64,000 nt of DNA, from assembly GCF_900496995.4 (NCBI RefSeq), contig NC_044008.1:13463276-13527275 (forward strand). Direction: 5' to 3'. The notes under the pieces were generated by a model that saw only the letters and a program-made list of their open reading frames with translations, was not told the origin of the DNA and did not search any database. The stretch comes from Aquila chrysaetos chrysaetos. Its lineage: Eukaryota; Chordata; Aves; Accipitriformes; Accipitridae. Positions 13,666-26,046 of this stretch are shown one piece after another. Position numbers and translations under genes: made by a program. Position 1 is the stretch's first letter; each line of letters opens with the position of its first letter.

Positions 13666-14640
13666 CTGTTAACAGAAAAAGACAGAGCTTTACTTCCACC
13701 TTCCCTACAAAGGCCAACACAGGGAATGTAGAAACATTCCCATTACCTGCAAAGCGCTGAACAGCTATATTTACTTTACACCTTGCCTCATTACTATTTT
13801 AGTAAGAGTTTGGGTTTTCCCCTCTAAGTAAACAAAAAACTACAAATCTGCTGCTACAGGACATCAGAAGCATCAGTTTTGTCCCAGTGAAACACAGGTG
13901 GCACAGAGATGATCTGTTATTGTCTTACGAGAACCGTACAAGAGTTATATTACATGCAGCTTTTTTTTTTTCTCTGATAAATTAAGGAACCTATAGTTAT
14001 TAACACAGCACAGTATTCTGAAGTCCAGAAATAATTGTGTTATAAAATGCAAGAAAATTTCATACAGACTATTAGATATTTTTGGAGGGAAAAAAAAAAA
14101 AAAAAACAGTGCTAGAACTCCACTAATTATAAAATTAATACACCATGAAAACAGCAGACAAAAACTAAGTGAAATGGAGAAAAACAAGGAAGAGTGGTAT
14201 GTCTGTTTTAATGGTAGCAAGTAGTAGTATTAGTTCATCTTTGATGTCATTGTCATTAGTTTCAATGTGGAGAAAAAAAATCAAACAAAAATTTCAGCCT
14301 ACATAAAACATTCCTACCTTAAAAATTAATTTTAAAAGTTTTTTTTCATGTAATCAGTCAGCCAGAGTTAGTTCAGAAAAAAAGTAAGACTAAAGAAACA
14401 CAAAAAGCCTTCAGATTTAGAATTATTGTCTTTCTACAAAATTGCATATATTCTCTCATTCTGGCCATTCTGTAAAATCAAAGGAAAGTTTAGGTGAGAA
14501 TTACAGAATCCTTTCCAGATATTTTATTATAATATGCAAGTTCTTTCAGATATGAATGTATTATCATTAAAACCAAACTCAAATATTTCACAAATAGATT
14601 ACTTCAGATATTAACAGATGAATAACAGTTAAATGAGCTT

Positions 14641-15231
14641 AGTACTGTCCTGGTTTCAGCTTGATAGAGTTAATTTTCTTCCTAGTAGCTGGTACAGTGC
14701 TATGTTTTTGAGCTAGGTATGAGAAGAATGTTGATAACAGTGATGTTTTCAGTTGTTGCTAAGTAGTGTTTAGTCTAAAGTCAAGGATTTTTCAGCTTCT
14801 CATGCCCAGCCAGCAAGAAGGCTGGAGGGGCACAAGAAGTTGGGAGGGGGCACAGCCAGGGCAGCTGACCCAAACTGGCCAAAGGGGTATTCCATACCAT
14901 GTGATGTCACACCTAGTATAGAAACTGGGGGGGTAGGGGTGGGGGGTTCGCTGCTCAGGGACTAACTGAGCGTCAATCAGCAGCTGGTGAGCAATTGCAC
15001 TGCGCATCATTTGTATATTCCAACCCTTTTATTATTACTGCTGTCATTTTATTAGTATTATCATTATCATTATTAGTTTCTTCTTTTCTGTTCTATTAAA
15101 CCGTTCTTATCTCAACCCACAAGTTTTACTTCTTTTCCCGATTTTTTCCCCCATCCCACTGGGTGGGGGGGAAGAGAGTGAGCTGCTGTGTGGTGCTTAG
15201 TTGCTGGTTGGGGTTAAACCACAACAAGTAC
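14641..15231 (+). mobile_element. Solo LTR, ERVL type, with 5-bp target duplication
   Basis: The LTR proper is 14,646-15,226 (581 bp). It begins TGTCCTGGTTTCAGC and ends GGTTAAACCACAACA, so it has TG...CA ends. It is flanked by a perfect 5-bp duplication, AGTAC, at 14,641-14,645 and 15,227-15,231. A 5-bp duplication fits class III (ERVL-like) integration. Inside are an ATTAAA signal near 15,096 and a pyrimidine/TTATTA-rich 3' half. No internal retroviral sequence or second LTR is adjacent, so this looks like the product of LTR-LTR recombination. It lies antisense in PHTF2 intron 1. The family resembles a widespread neoavian LTR that I recognise by its 'gtcctggtttc...gttaattttcttcctagtagctgg' opening; I cannot name its database entry with certainty. 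Confidence 0.88.
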
Positions 15232-15782
15232 CTAGATTTCAAACTGTTAATTAAGGCAGGAAGCTGCCAGTGGAAGAAAAGAAGGAAGAAAGAATTTTAA
15301 AAACTGTTAAAATATTTGAGAAAAAAAATCTGAATACTTTTATGTTTAATAATCTTTCATCTCACTGATTCCCTTTAAAAATGTATGTATGTAAACAAAT
15401 ATGCCATACTCAAGCCCCGTTAAAAAAAAAGTCAATTGGGTACACTATACTACATGTGACCTTTTAACAATAGTTGGTAAAAACTTAAGTTTTCAGCTCC
15501 ACCTAACATTCAGCATCCTTCCTGTGTTTACAAAAAGTTTACGAATGTTATTTTTATATAACTGTACCAAGTACTTAACATGCAAGGGAATTCCTATTTT
15601 ATTCTGTAAAGCTATAAATTCCTAACAAATTATGCAAAAGGCTTTGAAAAAGTTAGTATAAGTAACTTCAAAACAATAAACAAGTTTTCCAAACATACTA
15701 TCTGAACGATTCCAGGATCAAGCATAATTGGTAAAAATAAACACAAGAAGATCTCTTAAAAAACCCTTCACAAACACAGTTT

Positions 15783-16305
15783 CACAGAATCACAGAATGG
15801 CTGAGGTTGGAAGTGACCTGGTCATCACCCTGCTCAAGCAGGGCCACCTAGAACCAGTTGCCCATGACCGTATCCAGATGACTTTTCAATATCTCCAAGG
15901 ATGGAGACTCCACAACCTCTCTGGGCAACCTGTGCCAGTGCTCAGTCACCCTCACAGTGAAGAAGTGTTTCCTGATGTTCAGAGAGAACCTCCCGTGTTT
16001 CGGTTTGTGCCCATTGCCTCCGGTCCTGTCACTGGGCACCACTGGAAAGAGCCTGGCTCTGTCCTCTCTGCACCCTCCCTTCAGGTATTTATAGACACTG
16101 ATGAGATCCCCCTGAGCCTTCTCCTCTCTGGGCTGAACAGTCCCAGCTCTCTCAGCCTTTCCTCACACGACAGATGCTCCAGTCCCTTCATTATCTCTAC
16201 GGCCCTTCGTTGGGCTCTCTCCAGTATGTCCGTTGTCTCTCTTGTACCAGGGAGCCCAGAACTGGACCCAGCAGCCCAGGCACGGCCTCACCAGTGGTGA
16301 GGAGG
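15783..16305 (-). mobile_element. CR1 LINE 3' fragment
   Basis: It begins on the plus strand with CACAGAATCACAGAATGG, the reverse complement of the CR1 terminal octamer repeat. It continues without large gaps to 'cccaggcacggcctcacc'. The minus strand encodes the last part of the CR1 ORF2 product, readable as NIRKHFFTVRVTEHWHRLP and then REVVESPSLE, followed by the short 3'UTR. It is 5'-truncated at about 520 bp and better preserved than the other copies, so probably younger. The 190-residue plus-strand open frame over this block is the antisense shadow of CR1. Confidence 0.95.
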
Positions 16306-19300
16306 AGGAGTGGTAGTTTAGCCCCCAAACACCAAACTATGCATCAAGCATTCCTCCAAGATTGATCCCTCTCAGCAAAAAAACGTGATTTAGGGGTATA
16401 TTTCTGATAAAAATATCACACTTATCATACATTGTCAATATCAACAACAATATTGCATCTTACATTTCTTCATTAAAAGGAAACAAGAATTATTAATCCA
16501 TAGGCAGTTTTTATAGTGAAAGATTAAAGTTGATCTTCGTTTTTTGTTTATAGCATTTGCACAGTTAAGAAGGACAAAGAAAAATACAATGTCCAACAGG
16601 TGGGATAGAAACTGAAACTGTGCAATAGATTAAAATAAAAGTGTCTTTATGAAATGCCTAAGCATTAGAATAACTCATGACACTTTATTATACATTGTTC
16701 ATCACCAAAAATTTCAGGGGTTTGGGGGTTTAAAAAAAAAAAAAAAAAAGATATTAGATTACCTGGTCATAACAGCTGTTTGTATGAAAATCACAAATAC
16801 TCCCTATACAAAAGCCCTATCAACACTGCCATCTTCCAAGACATTTCTCAGAAAGAAAAGATGACCCTCTGAAAGACTCAGTCATGCACTGACACCTGTT
16901 TATTCAGTCTTCCCTGACTCGTGTATGGATGTACTCGTATTTTACACAGTGCATTACTTTAAAGACACTGTATTTAGTATGTTTGGATATGTATCATATA
17001 GACCATAGTACAAACCTTCAACAAATTGATTTTATACCAGCTCCTGAGGATTTCTAAGAAACATAATGCCATACATTTTCATGTTTCACAAAGCTTTTTC
17101 AAAAAAAGAGAAATCAAATACCCAAAAGGAACTATATTTAAAATTTCTAACAGTGTAACTCCAATATCCTTTATACAACCTCAGATAAAATTACAACACA
17201 ATAGAAAGAAATGTCTCAGAGAGAGCTTAGTCATTACCAAATTTCAGAAATACCAGGACACTGACTTTTGGTGCAACTGAGCAAACGAGCACCGCAATTT
17301 TTCCACTGTTGATAATATTGTGTAAGTCACATCAAGTCAGTTAAAGCTGGCAGCCACGACTGTGTCAACATCTGTAATTGTTTCTGACCTATTTGCTTCT
17401 GATAATAGCAGTGGTTTTTCTAACAGCAACTACCAGTTATTAAGAATTCATTGGCACAATAAATGTAAAAATATTTCTGTCACATAAAACATGGAGCCCA
17501 ACAGAGACTTTGATATAACTTGACATATTACATAGACTGGTTACCCTTCTTTCTCACCCATACAAAGCTTAAAATAGGATTTCCTTTCTTGTTTGAAAAC
17601 CTGTTTAAGTAAACTTAAATTTAAAATCATTCGCTACACTCAAAGAGACTTAAAACCTTTAGCGATATATAGCCTCCACACATAACATGGCCTACATTGT
17701 ACAGTCACTGCGAAAGCAGTTCCACTGCTCATGGAGCTGCCGGTGTAGGAAGGATGCCATACAGATTTTGGTCACACTTGCACTCCTCCTTCCCCGCCTT
17801 TGTGAGCCCATCTTGGAGGATCTTTAACTCCTCCTCATTTATCTTAAACCAACATCCCCTCTCACATACAATATAACCCTGCTTCCTACCACCATAATTA
17901 CAGGATGAGAAAAAGGTTGGATTACAGGATGAGAAACTCATTATTGGCAGTAAAGCACTAACTGTTGAACCCACAGAGAAATCTCTCCCTCAACAGCTAT
18001 GTTAACTTGATCTCTCTCTCTCTCTTCAAGATCAATGATTTTTCAGGAAACCAATGCTAACTTATGAATCCAAGACTTCCAACTGTGTCAATTATGGCTA
18101 AAATTGGACAAGCCATTTTAAAGGCAGCAATCTTTTTTTGCAGTAGTTCTCCAACTCACTCAAAACCGCTTTGGCTTGAGAAACAATTATATCACAAAGC
18201 TAAAAACCAAGTATAATGAAGTAGTTTTATTATTAATTTATTTGATTTCTATCAACAAACCTGTTAGGTTACCCATGGTTTTCGTATTTTTAAGAAACTC
18301 TCTACATTAAATCCTCTGTACTCTATTTTGGTGGTGTTTAAAGCATATTTGCATACACATTTGCATATACAAATGCAAAGATGATGCTTACAAAAGTAAA
18401 TATGACAAAATCATGGGATGGATGTCTCAAAAGACTTTAACAGAGTTTGGTATGCCAAGTAAAAATACTTCCACAAGGAAATATCACATGCTTTCTTCAA
18501 AAGAGATACAACAATTTCTGAGACAGCACTGAAATGAAAGGTGAAAAGGTTCGTTTAATTATTTCTGGACAGTGCTTCTGCTTGCAGGGGCTGGGATTTG
18601 TCTGTGGTTTGGGGGTTGGTTTTTTTTGAGACAGTATACCGAGTTTGATACACTTGGCCTGAAGCTAACTTATCTGGATGAGAATTGGATGGTAACAATT
18701 CAAGGCACTTAAGCTGCAGCCCCGGCTCTGACTCTGCATCTGCCCAAAGCTCACTGAACACCTGGACAGGAGACTAAGTATTGCAACAATTTCAGAACTC
18801 TGCATATTCATTACAAGTTAATATGTTATTCAGCTGACAATTTGTATTGATATTGATCCTGAAGTCAGACTGTACAAGCTGGGCTCTAAGGCACATCAGT
18901 AGTAGCAAATGGGTCAAGTGAACAAACAAAAACAGCTGATACACATCCACAAGCACAACAGAGCACTGCCTGTTCTTCTGCCTTGTTCTCCCCCCATCCT
19001 CTCCAGATCTAGCCATTTGTTTCATGTTCTGTGTTGAGTACCTGCATCTGGGACAGGGACCAGCTTTTGCACTCAGTTGTACAATGTCCTGTGCAGAGTA
19101 ACTACAGCAAAATTAACTCATTGGACATTTAAGAGTAACACAAAAAATACTCCCAACTTCAGAGATTAGACAGAACATCCAAATGTAAAAGCTTGATCAC
19201 AACACCTCTGTGGCATTCATCAGAGTCGTTCATTGCATTTCCATCAAACCCACAGTTAATACTACTACTAACATGCAACATTTTTTGATCCAAACTTCGT

Positions 19301-21041
19301 TACTTCCTTAAAACTAAAAATAGATCACTACCTGGTTTTGGTGATCCCTATTCAGATGTGGAGTTTCTTAGCTATTTCTTTTCCACTACACCTTGCAATC
19401 AAATGAGCAGTTTTTGAAAAGCCACAGAAATAGGTATTTAGATGTCTTCAGGTAGTTAAATGTTCATTCAAGCAGTGCAGTGCTTATTGTGTAACACAAG
19501 ATTAGATACTACACTACAGATTTAAATAAATTCAAAGTAAGTATATTTTAAAATTTTACTCATATCCACAGGGTTTTGGCAAACCAAGTCAAACATAAAC
19601 GCATACATTTCTAAACAACAGAAAATAAAATCTATTCTGAACTCTGACAGAAGTTCAGGATAAAACTGTGCTCCTCATAGTGACAAAGGCAAAAAAATTA
19701 CAATTTTTGGAAGAATATTCAAGTCTAAGCAGCGTCAACTAGTGAAAGGACATAATTAAAAATACAACACAAGCAAGGAAGCATAGACAAATAGTTGCTT
19801 CCCTTGCCTGTAAACACTGTGAATCACTAAGTATTTCAAGGAACCTGTTTCCTTTATAACAATTGTAACCTGAATGGCCAGGATACCATTCAGCTGTTGA
19901 GTCAAGACTTGAACGTCCTTCTCAACTCATTATGAACATGGAATGATGAAGTTGGCATGTTCACTAGACACCATTAGGGGTAAAATTGCAGACCTGTGGC
20001 ATTTATCTCAAATATTTTTTTAAAACACCATCAATTTTATTACCTTCTGAATAAGAACTTTTTTCAGCAGCAAATTAAAGGCAGTTTTAAAAAAGATACT
20101 GCATAAAGCCATGAGAATAGTAGAACTTGATTTCAACTGCTTTCCACAATAGAACTGCTTTACCATTATGTTAGATCCTCCATATTACAGTTTCAGAGTC
20201 ACAGGCATAATTTCACTAAGATTTCCTGGTATAAGAGACAATGAATCAAAATAGTAAAGCCTACAGTTTAAACTACTGATTTTGTAGCAACATTTGTATC
20301 ACACAAACTCACTCAAAAGTAAAATATTATACCTGCTGATGCACAGCTAGAAACTAACTTTAACGAGGAAAAAAAACCCTCACTTTTCAGGTTCAACATT
20401 AAAATAGAAGTTAACTTTATCATCAAATGGCTGCCATTATTTGATATTTTAAGTTAATTTAAAATGAGCCAAATAAACAGCTTAGTCAAGCATCCACCAT
20501 TGACCGAAAAGCTGCTTCTGCTGCAACGAAACAAGCCAACACAGGTATCAATGTAATGCAGATATACCACTAAAACTTACCAGAAGCCATCCTTCCTACA
20601 CTCAAGTCCATGGGAGTTCTGCTACTGCCACCAAGAACAAGATTAAACCCTTGAAGCAGTGTTTCAAAAGACACATTCTTTTCATGTACATTACAAATAA
20701 ACCATTAAACCTACATTTCCTTTTTTAAAAGGAACATCAGATATTATATAATGCACTCAGTGTTTTGTTTAAGTCGATCTATGCATCGCTTTTCTCAGAA
20801 CAGTATTTCAGAATTGCAAATTGTATACAAGCAAATAAGAAACTTGTCACTCCCAGGTTCACACCTTTCAGTGGAAGTTTTGTCACATTCCTTTCAGCTA
20901 GCCTTAAAAAGGAAGGAAAAAAAAAAATTAAAAAATCAGACACTGCTAACCTGAGGACCATATCCAGCAGCCAGCATGAGAAGTAGTCTTGCTGCCATGC
21001 TAGCCAAGGCCCCCCCAAGTTGTTGCCTTGAAATCCAAGGT

Positions 21042-21151
21042 CATGATAATTTGTAAATAAAAAGGAATTAACATACTCACTTTCCCAAAGGAACAGCATG
21101 ATAGTTTGTAAATAAAAAGGAATTAACATGCTTGCCTTCCCCAAAGAACAC
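21042..21151. repeat. 55-bp tandem duplication (two copies)
   Basis: Two head-to-tail copies start at 21,042 and 21,097. Both contain ttgtaaataaaaaggaatta, then 'acat', then a diverged tail (actcactttcccaaaggaac against gcttgccttccccaaagaac). The copies differ at a handful of positions. The duplication accounts for the 121-residue open frame on the minus strand here, which carries a repeated peptide and is not a gene. Confidence 0.9.
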
Positions 21152-23034
21152 CAACAACTCTGCTAAATTTGGATACCAGCATTCCTAAGACGCTGTTCAT
21201 GAAAAGAAAATTAATTTTCAAACTTTGTTCTTCACACTATCTCAAAAAAAAACCCAAAATAGCCCCAAACCAAAGAACAATCACGCCCAAACAACAGGTG
21301 AAAAAAAACATTGAACACCCCTAGATACCTGTTTGGGGAGGATTTTTTGTTTGTTTGAGGAGTTTATCAGGCCAACAACAACAACAAAATATGAATCAGA
21401 CCCTATGCTGGCTGCTGTGTATCAAGCCCTGTTCTTTATGAACACAGATGTACCAAACGTGATATATCATGACACATACAGACATTTGGCAGCATGTCCA
21501 TACCTGCCTGGGTCTCCAAGTAAGATGTCAGTTAGTGAAAAACAGATACTTTCTCAGGCCTCTGTATTTTGCCCACAAACCACGGTATCTGATCCCATTT
21601 CTGCCACTGCATGTTTATTCTTCCTTATAAAGCTCACACCCTTTATCACTTACCATCCCAAGCAGGAAGCTCTCACAGTTGCAGCTGCAGCATAGAGCGT
21701 GCAGCGAGAATCAGTTTTCAAATTCTGGTGGGGAGTAGGCTCGACTTAACCATCTTCACTTCCACAGTAAAAATGTCGATATCTGAAGGACAAACGAGCA
21801 AGGAAGTACCACAGAAAATAACTGTCTCCTGAGGAACACTTGTTTTGCCAGTGAATTACACAATTGTCTGAAATAGTAGCAAAATGTTGAGTATCAGGAC
21901 TTTTATGATTTATTTCAGGTTCTGGGAAAAGAACATTGTGTGCAGTTGTTACAACCACTGTAGCCATTTCTGGAATCTATGCCCTCAGCCTTAAGGTCTG
22001 TGCAAATTTCCTAATTTTGTTACATAACTGGTTTCTGTTCATGGCTCCATTGGAAGTGACATGACACAATTTCAGTTACCTTACTTGCAAAAACAGAGGG
22101 GGGAGGACTCTGTACTGAGAAGTCCAGGATTCTACACCTCTCAATTTACTCCTGAGCCTGCTGTAGTGTTTATTAATTAGCAGAAAACTCCTAATATTTA
22201 AACATACTCTACTGTTTAATGAAGTGTAAAAAATTCAAGCCCTTAAAGGGGACTATAATCAAGTTAATTTTGTTTCTTATCTTCTGTAAGAGATATTAGT
22301 GACAAAATTCCCATTAATCCAAATACAGTAATTGCTGCCAGCATGCTAGATCTACAAGCCAAGACATTTCTGAAAATGCTGCATCTTTTAAAAAAAATAA
22401 AAATAAAACATAGTATATGGTCAATCTCAAGTTCTGCTCTTTTAATTCCTTTTTTTTTTTGTACTGAATACTACACACATACATATCCCATTAAACATAT
22501 TTACAATCTTACAATGAGAAATCCCTGAAGTAATTCACATATACGTGTGCTCTTAGAACTGTAACAACTTTATTAAGGAATAGAATTTCTATAAATATTA
22601 TGTTTTTCATTTATATACAAATTCTTCTTAAACACTCAAAAAAAACCCAAAACCAACCCAAAATATAGTGGCCACCTTGAAATAAAATGCTATGCTCCTT
22701 TTCTCCTCCTTGCCATTCTAAACACAACAATAATTTCCTGCAACAATAAATCTTGCTCACTGAAAATACTGACTTGGTGTTTAGGAAGACATGTTTATCT
22801 GTCACCAGGCAATGCACAGCAGAGTTGTGGCTTCTCGATGAGTACAGTCAGGAAGTTGAATACCACTCCTAAATGACCAAGTTTGCATCATGTTCTACAA
22901 ATAGTTATCCAGCAAGTTTTTGAAGCAGCTGAGGCACGAAGCAGCTGAGCTGTCAGAAAGAGTTGCAGTCTCTTATAACAGCCACTGTTCTGTAGGAACA
23001 TAGTAGCAAATGATGAGCTTATATTTTTTAAAAA

Positions 23035-23440
23035 GTCTCTGGAGCAGTCCAAGCAAGGAATTGTAGGGTAACAAGCCTTACATGTGTATTTGGCAAGCTC
23101 CTCAAAACCATCATTAAAAATAGAACACCATTATACCTGAAAGACTATCTGATAGGGTCTAATCAGCAGTTTCTGCAAAGGAAGATCATGTCTTAGCCTA
23201 TCAGTATTTCTGAACATGTCAAACTAACTGATAAACAAGAGCAAGTGATAAAACATATGTGGACTTTCAAAGAGCCTTTGGAAGGATGTCAAAGACTTCT
23301 AAATAGACTGCTATTTGTGAAAAGCAAACATTGCCATGGATCAAAAAGCAGCCAGAAAATTGAACAAAATTCTGAGGTCAACATTCTTCATTGCAATAGG
23401 CTAATTGGATAATAGAGATTAATAGCAGCACCCAGTCTGA
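23035..23440 (+). mobile_element. Ancient CR1/L3-like reverse transcriptase fragment
   Basis: The plus strand shows a decayed but ordered set of L3/CR1 RT landmarks. They are 'ggaattgtagggtaacaagcc' near 23,058, 'aaaaatagaacacc' near 23,116, 'ggaagatcatgtctta' near 23,180, 'tggactttcaaagagccttt' near 23,260 (the LDFxKAF core) and 'ttaatagcagcaccca' near 23,420. Stops and indels interrupt every frame. The identity rests on my memory of the L3/CR1 consensus and needs a repeat search. Confidence 0.55.
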
Positions 23441-25964
23441 ATAAAATAGCCTATTTATTGCCTGCTCAGGTGCCTAGAAGCTCCTTGGACCACACACAGC
23501 TGGTCTGCTAGCTCTTCCCATTCTGTGTCAGTCCAAGGCAAAGTGCACACAAATCCCTGTTCTCCTTCACGCAGAAGCATCCTAATTCCCAAACTAAACT
23601 CAAACTAAATCTTCCTAGTCTGCTTTCTTTATGTTCCACTAGCTTTCACGTACCTGACCACCCTGTAGTGACAGAGGTAGACGTTTAGGTTCTTATTCAG
23701 TATGCACATGCCCTGGTGGCTAGCGCTTTCCGGAGGTTTGACATTAAAGCCACTCAGGAGAAGAGCACCCAGAAATCACAACTTCCAACTTTCTGAGCAC
23801 ACTAACCATTAGACTTTTATGAGAAAGATGAACGCAGACACTCATCATACCACTGCTTCATCAGGTGCTGACAGCTAACATTAGCTTACAAATAAATAGA
23901 GATGCCCCACATTCCTGCTCATTCCCAGAGCTCTTAAGAGGGAACTCCCAGCAGAAGAAATCACTCACTAAGGATACATAAGGTCCACACAAAGCCAATG
24001 GAGAAGGTCAGGGTGGACCAGGAAGGCTTCACAAGTGTTTTAACCACTCTAAACCAGTCTTACCACAGTCCAACCTCCTCCTCAGTCACCAGCTTCCATC
24101 CCTCTTTTTAGCAGCATTGGAGCCCATCGCACAGGAGACAGCTTCAAGGATCTCACTACCATCACTAAGTAAATGAGCAGTTTTCACCTGAATTAGCTCC
24201 ACAGATCTATGGACTGCAGAGTAAGACGAGCACTAATGCCATTGCCAGTAGTGAGGCAGCTCTCACCGAAGCCAACTTGAACACTCTGGCTCTCTATCCG
24301 CAAGCCTTGAGAAGTACCATCAACAGAGTTAATCTGGACAATTAAGACTGTTTCCCCTCGCCTCCTCCCACTATTTAGACCCGTAGCCTAGAGTTTTTAC
24401 AAAGTTCTTCCTAAGTTAAGTCCTTAAATGGTGTGAACTGAGCCCTGCCCTAGTATTCCAAACCTCAAGCTTCTGTAAATAGGTCCAGCAGTGCTCACTA
24501 TATTTATTTTTTATACACCAGAGAAGAAAAGAAAACCTGAAGTAGTAACATTTCCAGATGACAATTAATCTTACAACAGCAAAGCTTAAGATGATGGATC
24601 AACTTTAACAATGAATAGGCAACATAAACAGAATTTAGTATCAATAACACACATGATACCTATAAGGGGGGGGAGGGGAGGGGGAGTGAACTACATACAC
24701 CACACAAAGCTTTAAAATCAGGCATCTCAAATCCAGAAAGGAAATTTGGCAGCTCAGCGAGCCCTTCCATTCAATATCCTATAGTCAGAAGAGCATAGAG
24801 ACACCTGAATAAAAGAGGAATAACAAGGAAAACACTGCAGCACAGCTCTGTTGATAGGTTGTGCAATCTGACCTGAAATGCATGTAAGTTATTTGAAGAA
24901 GAATTTTAAAATACTGAGGAAGGTGTTCTGAGAAAGGCTATGAATTATCAACCACTTGAAAGACTATCCTGTTGAGACAGGCAAGTATGAACAGAAAAAT
25001 AAAGAACTATAAATTATATGAGACTTTAAGAAATATACAGAAAATATAGTCAAGAAAACAACCACTTCCAATAATACAGGGAACTTCATTCATTAACCAA
25101 GCTTAGAGGACAGCAAAGCCAAACTTTTAACAGAGAAATATTATCTTACAACACGTAATTAGACTGTTAAACTCAGTACCATAGGAAGTCACTGAAGCCA
25201 AGATTTTACTCAGATTCAAAAAGAAAGCAGCTATTTAAACACACAATAATAAGAAAACAATAAACACACAGCTGAGGGAATCTCAAGCTTCGTGACCCAG
25301 GATGCAATCAAACGTCCGAAGAGATCACCGGGCTGTAGTTGGCCACACAAACTCTCTACCTAACCCAAACCCACAATGGCCAGCAGCAAATACCAAGGGA
25401 GGAGTATGAGCAACATGGCAAGCATAGAACAAACTGTCCCTTAAGACAGCTGAACATGAAGAGTGTTTAGCTGCCAGGCTGGCATCTGCCAACCACCTAA
25501 CCCCCAAAAGCATCTGGCGCTGGCCAACTTCCAAAATGCAAGGCTTGCATGACTTCATATTTGATGCTATATTTCTTTAATTTCTTCTCCCACTTTGCAA
25601 TTGTATTTTATTTTTTAAGAACAAGAACCACAAATGTATTTGCAAACAGAAGTTCATTCTAATGCTTGGACTCATTCCAGGAAGCCATCCAGTCTCTCTA
25701 GAGTACATCTACCAAGACCACCTCAACTGAACAAAGAATTAAATACTGAACGCTACATGTCTCACAGAGTATTCCCAGCAGAAGTGAATTTGGAAAAAAA
25801 AATCCCCTTTACACATTTAAATTAAGAAACAAGAGAATAGCTCTATGAACTCTCTGATATCTTCCCCCCAACTAAAAAAACCCCACAAACATAAGCTGTA
25901 TTTCCAAATGTCTTGACAACATAATGAGTATCTCTATATATGTATACATGTTTGCTCTAGCTTT

Positions 25965-26046
25965 GAAGTTGGCCCTGCTTTCAGAGGGGGCTGGACCAGA
26001 TAGATGACTTCCAGTGACCCCTTTCAACCTAAACTATTCTACGATT
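25965..26046 (+). mobile_element. CR1 3'-terminal fragment
   Basis: A short CR1 tail reads 'ggccctgctttcagagggggctggaccagatagatgacttcc...' and ends 'caacctaaactattctacgatt'. This matches the terminal stem and the octamer-like end (ATTCTATGATT) of CR1. Only about 80 bp is present. Confidence 0.85.

Noticed and set aside
15728..16300. 190-codon plus-strand open frame
   Set aside because: It lies antisense over a CR1 3' end whose true coding sense is the minus strand.
20779..21144. 121-codon minus-strand frame with a repeated peptide
   Set aside because: The repetition comes from the 55-bp tandem duplication. It has no domain and no start or splice support.
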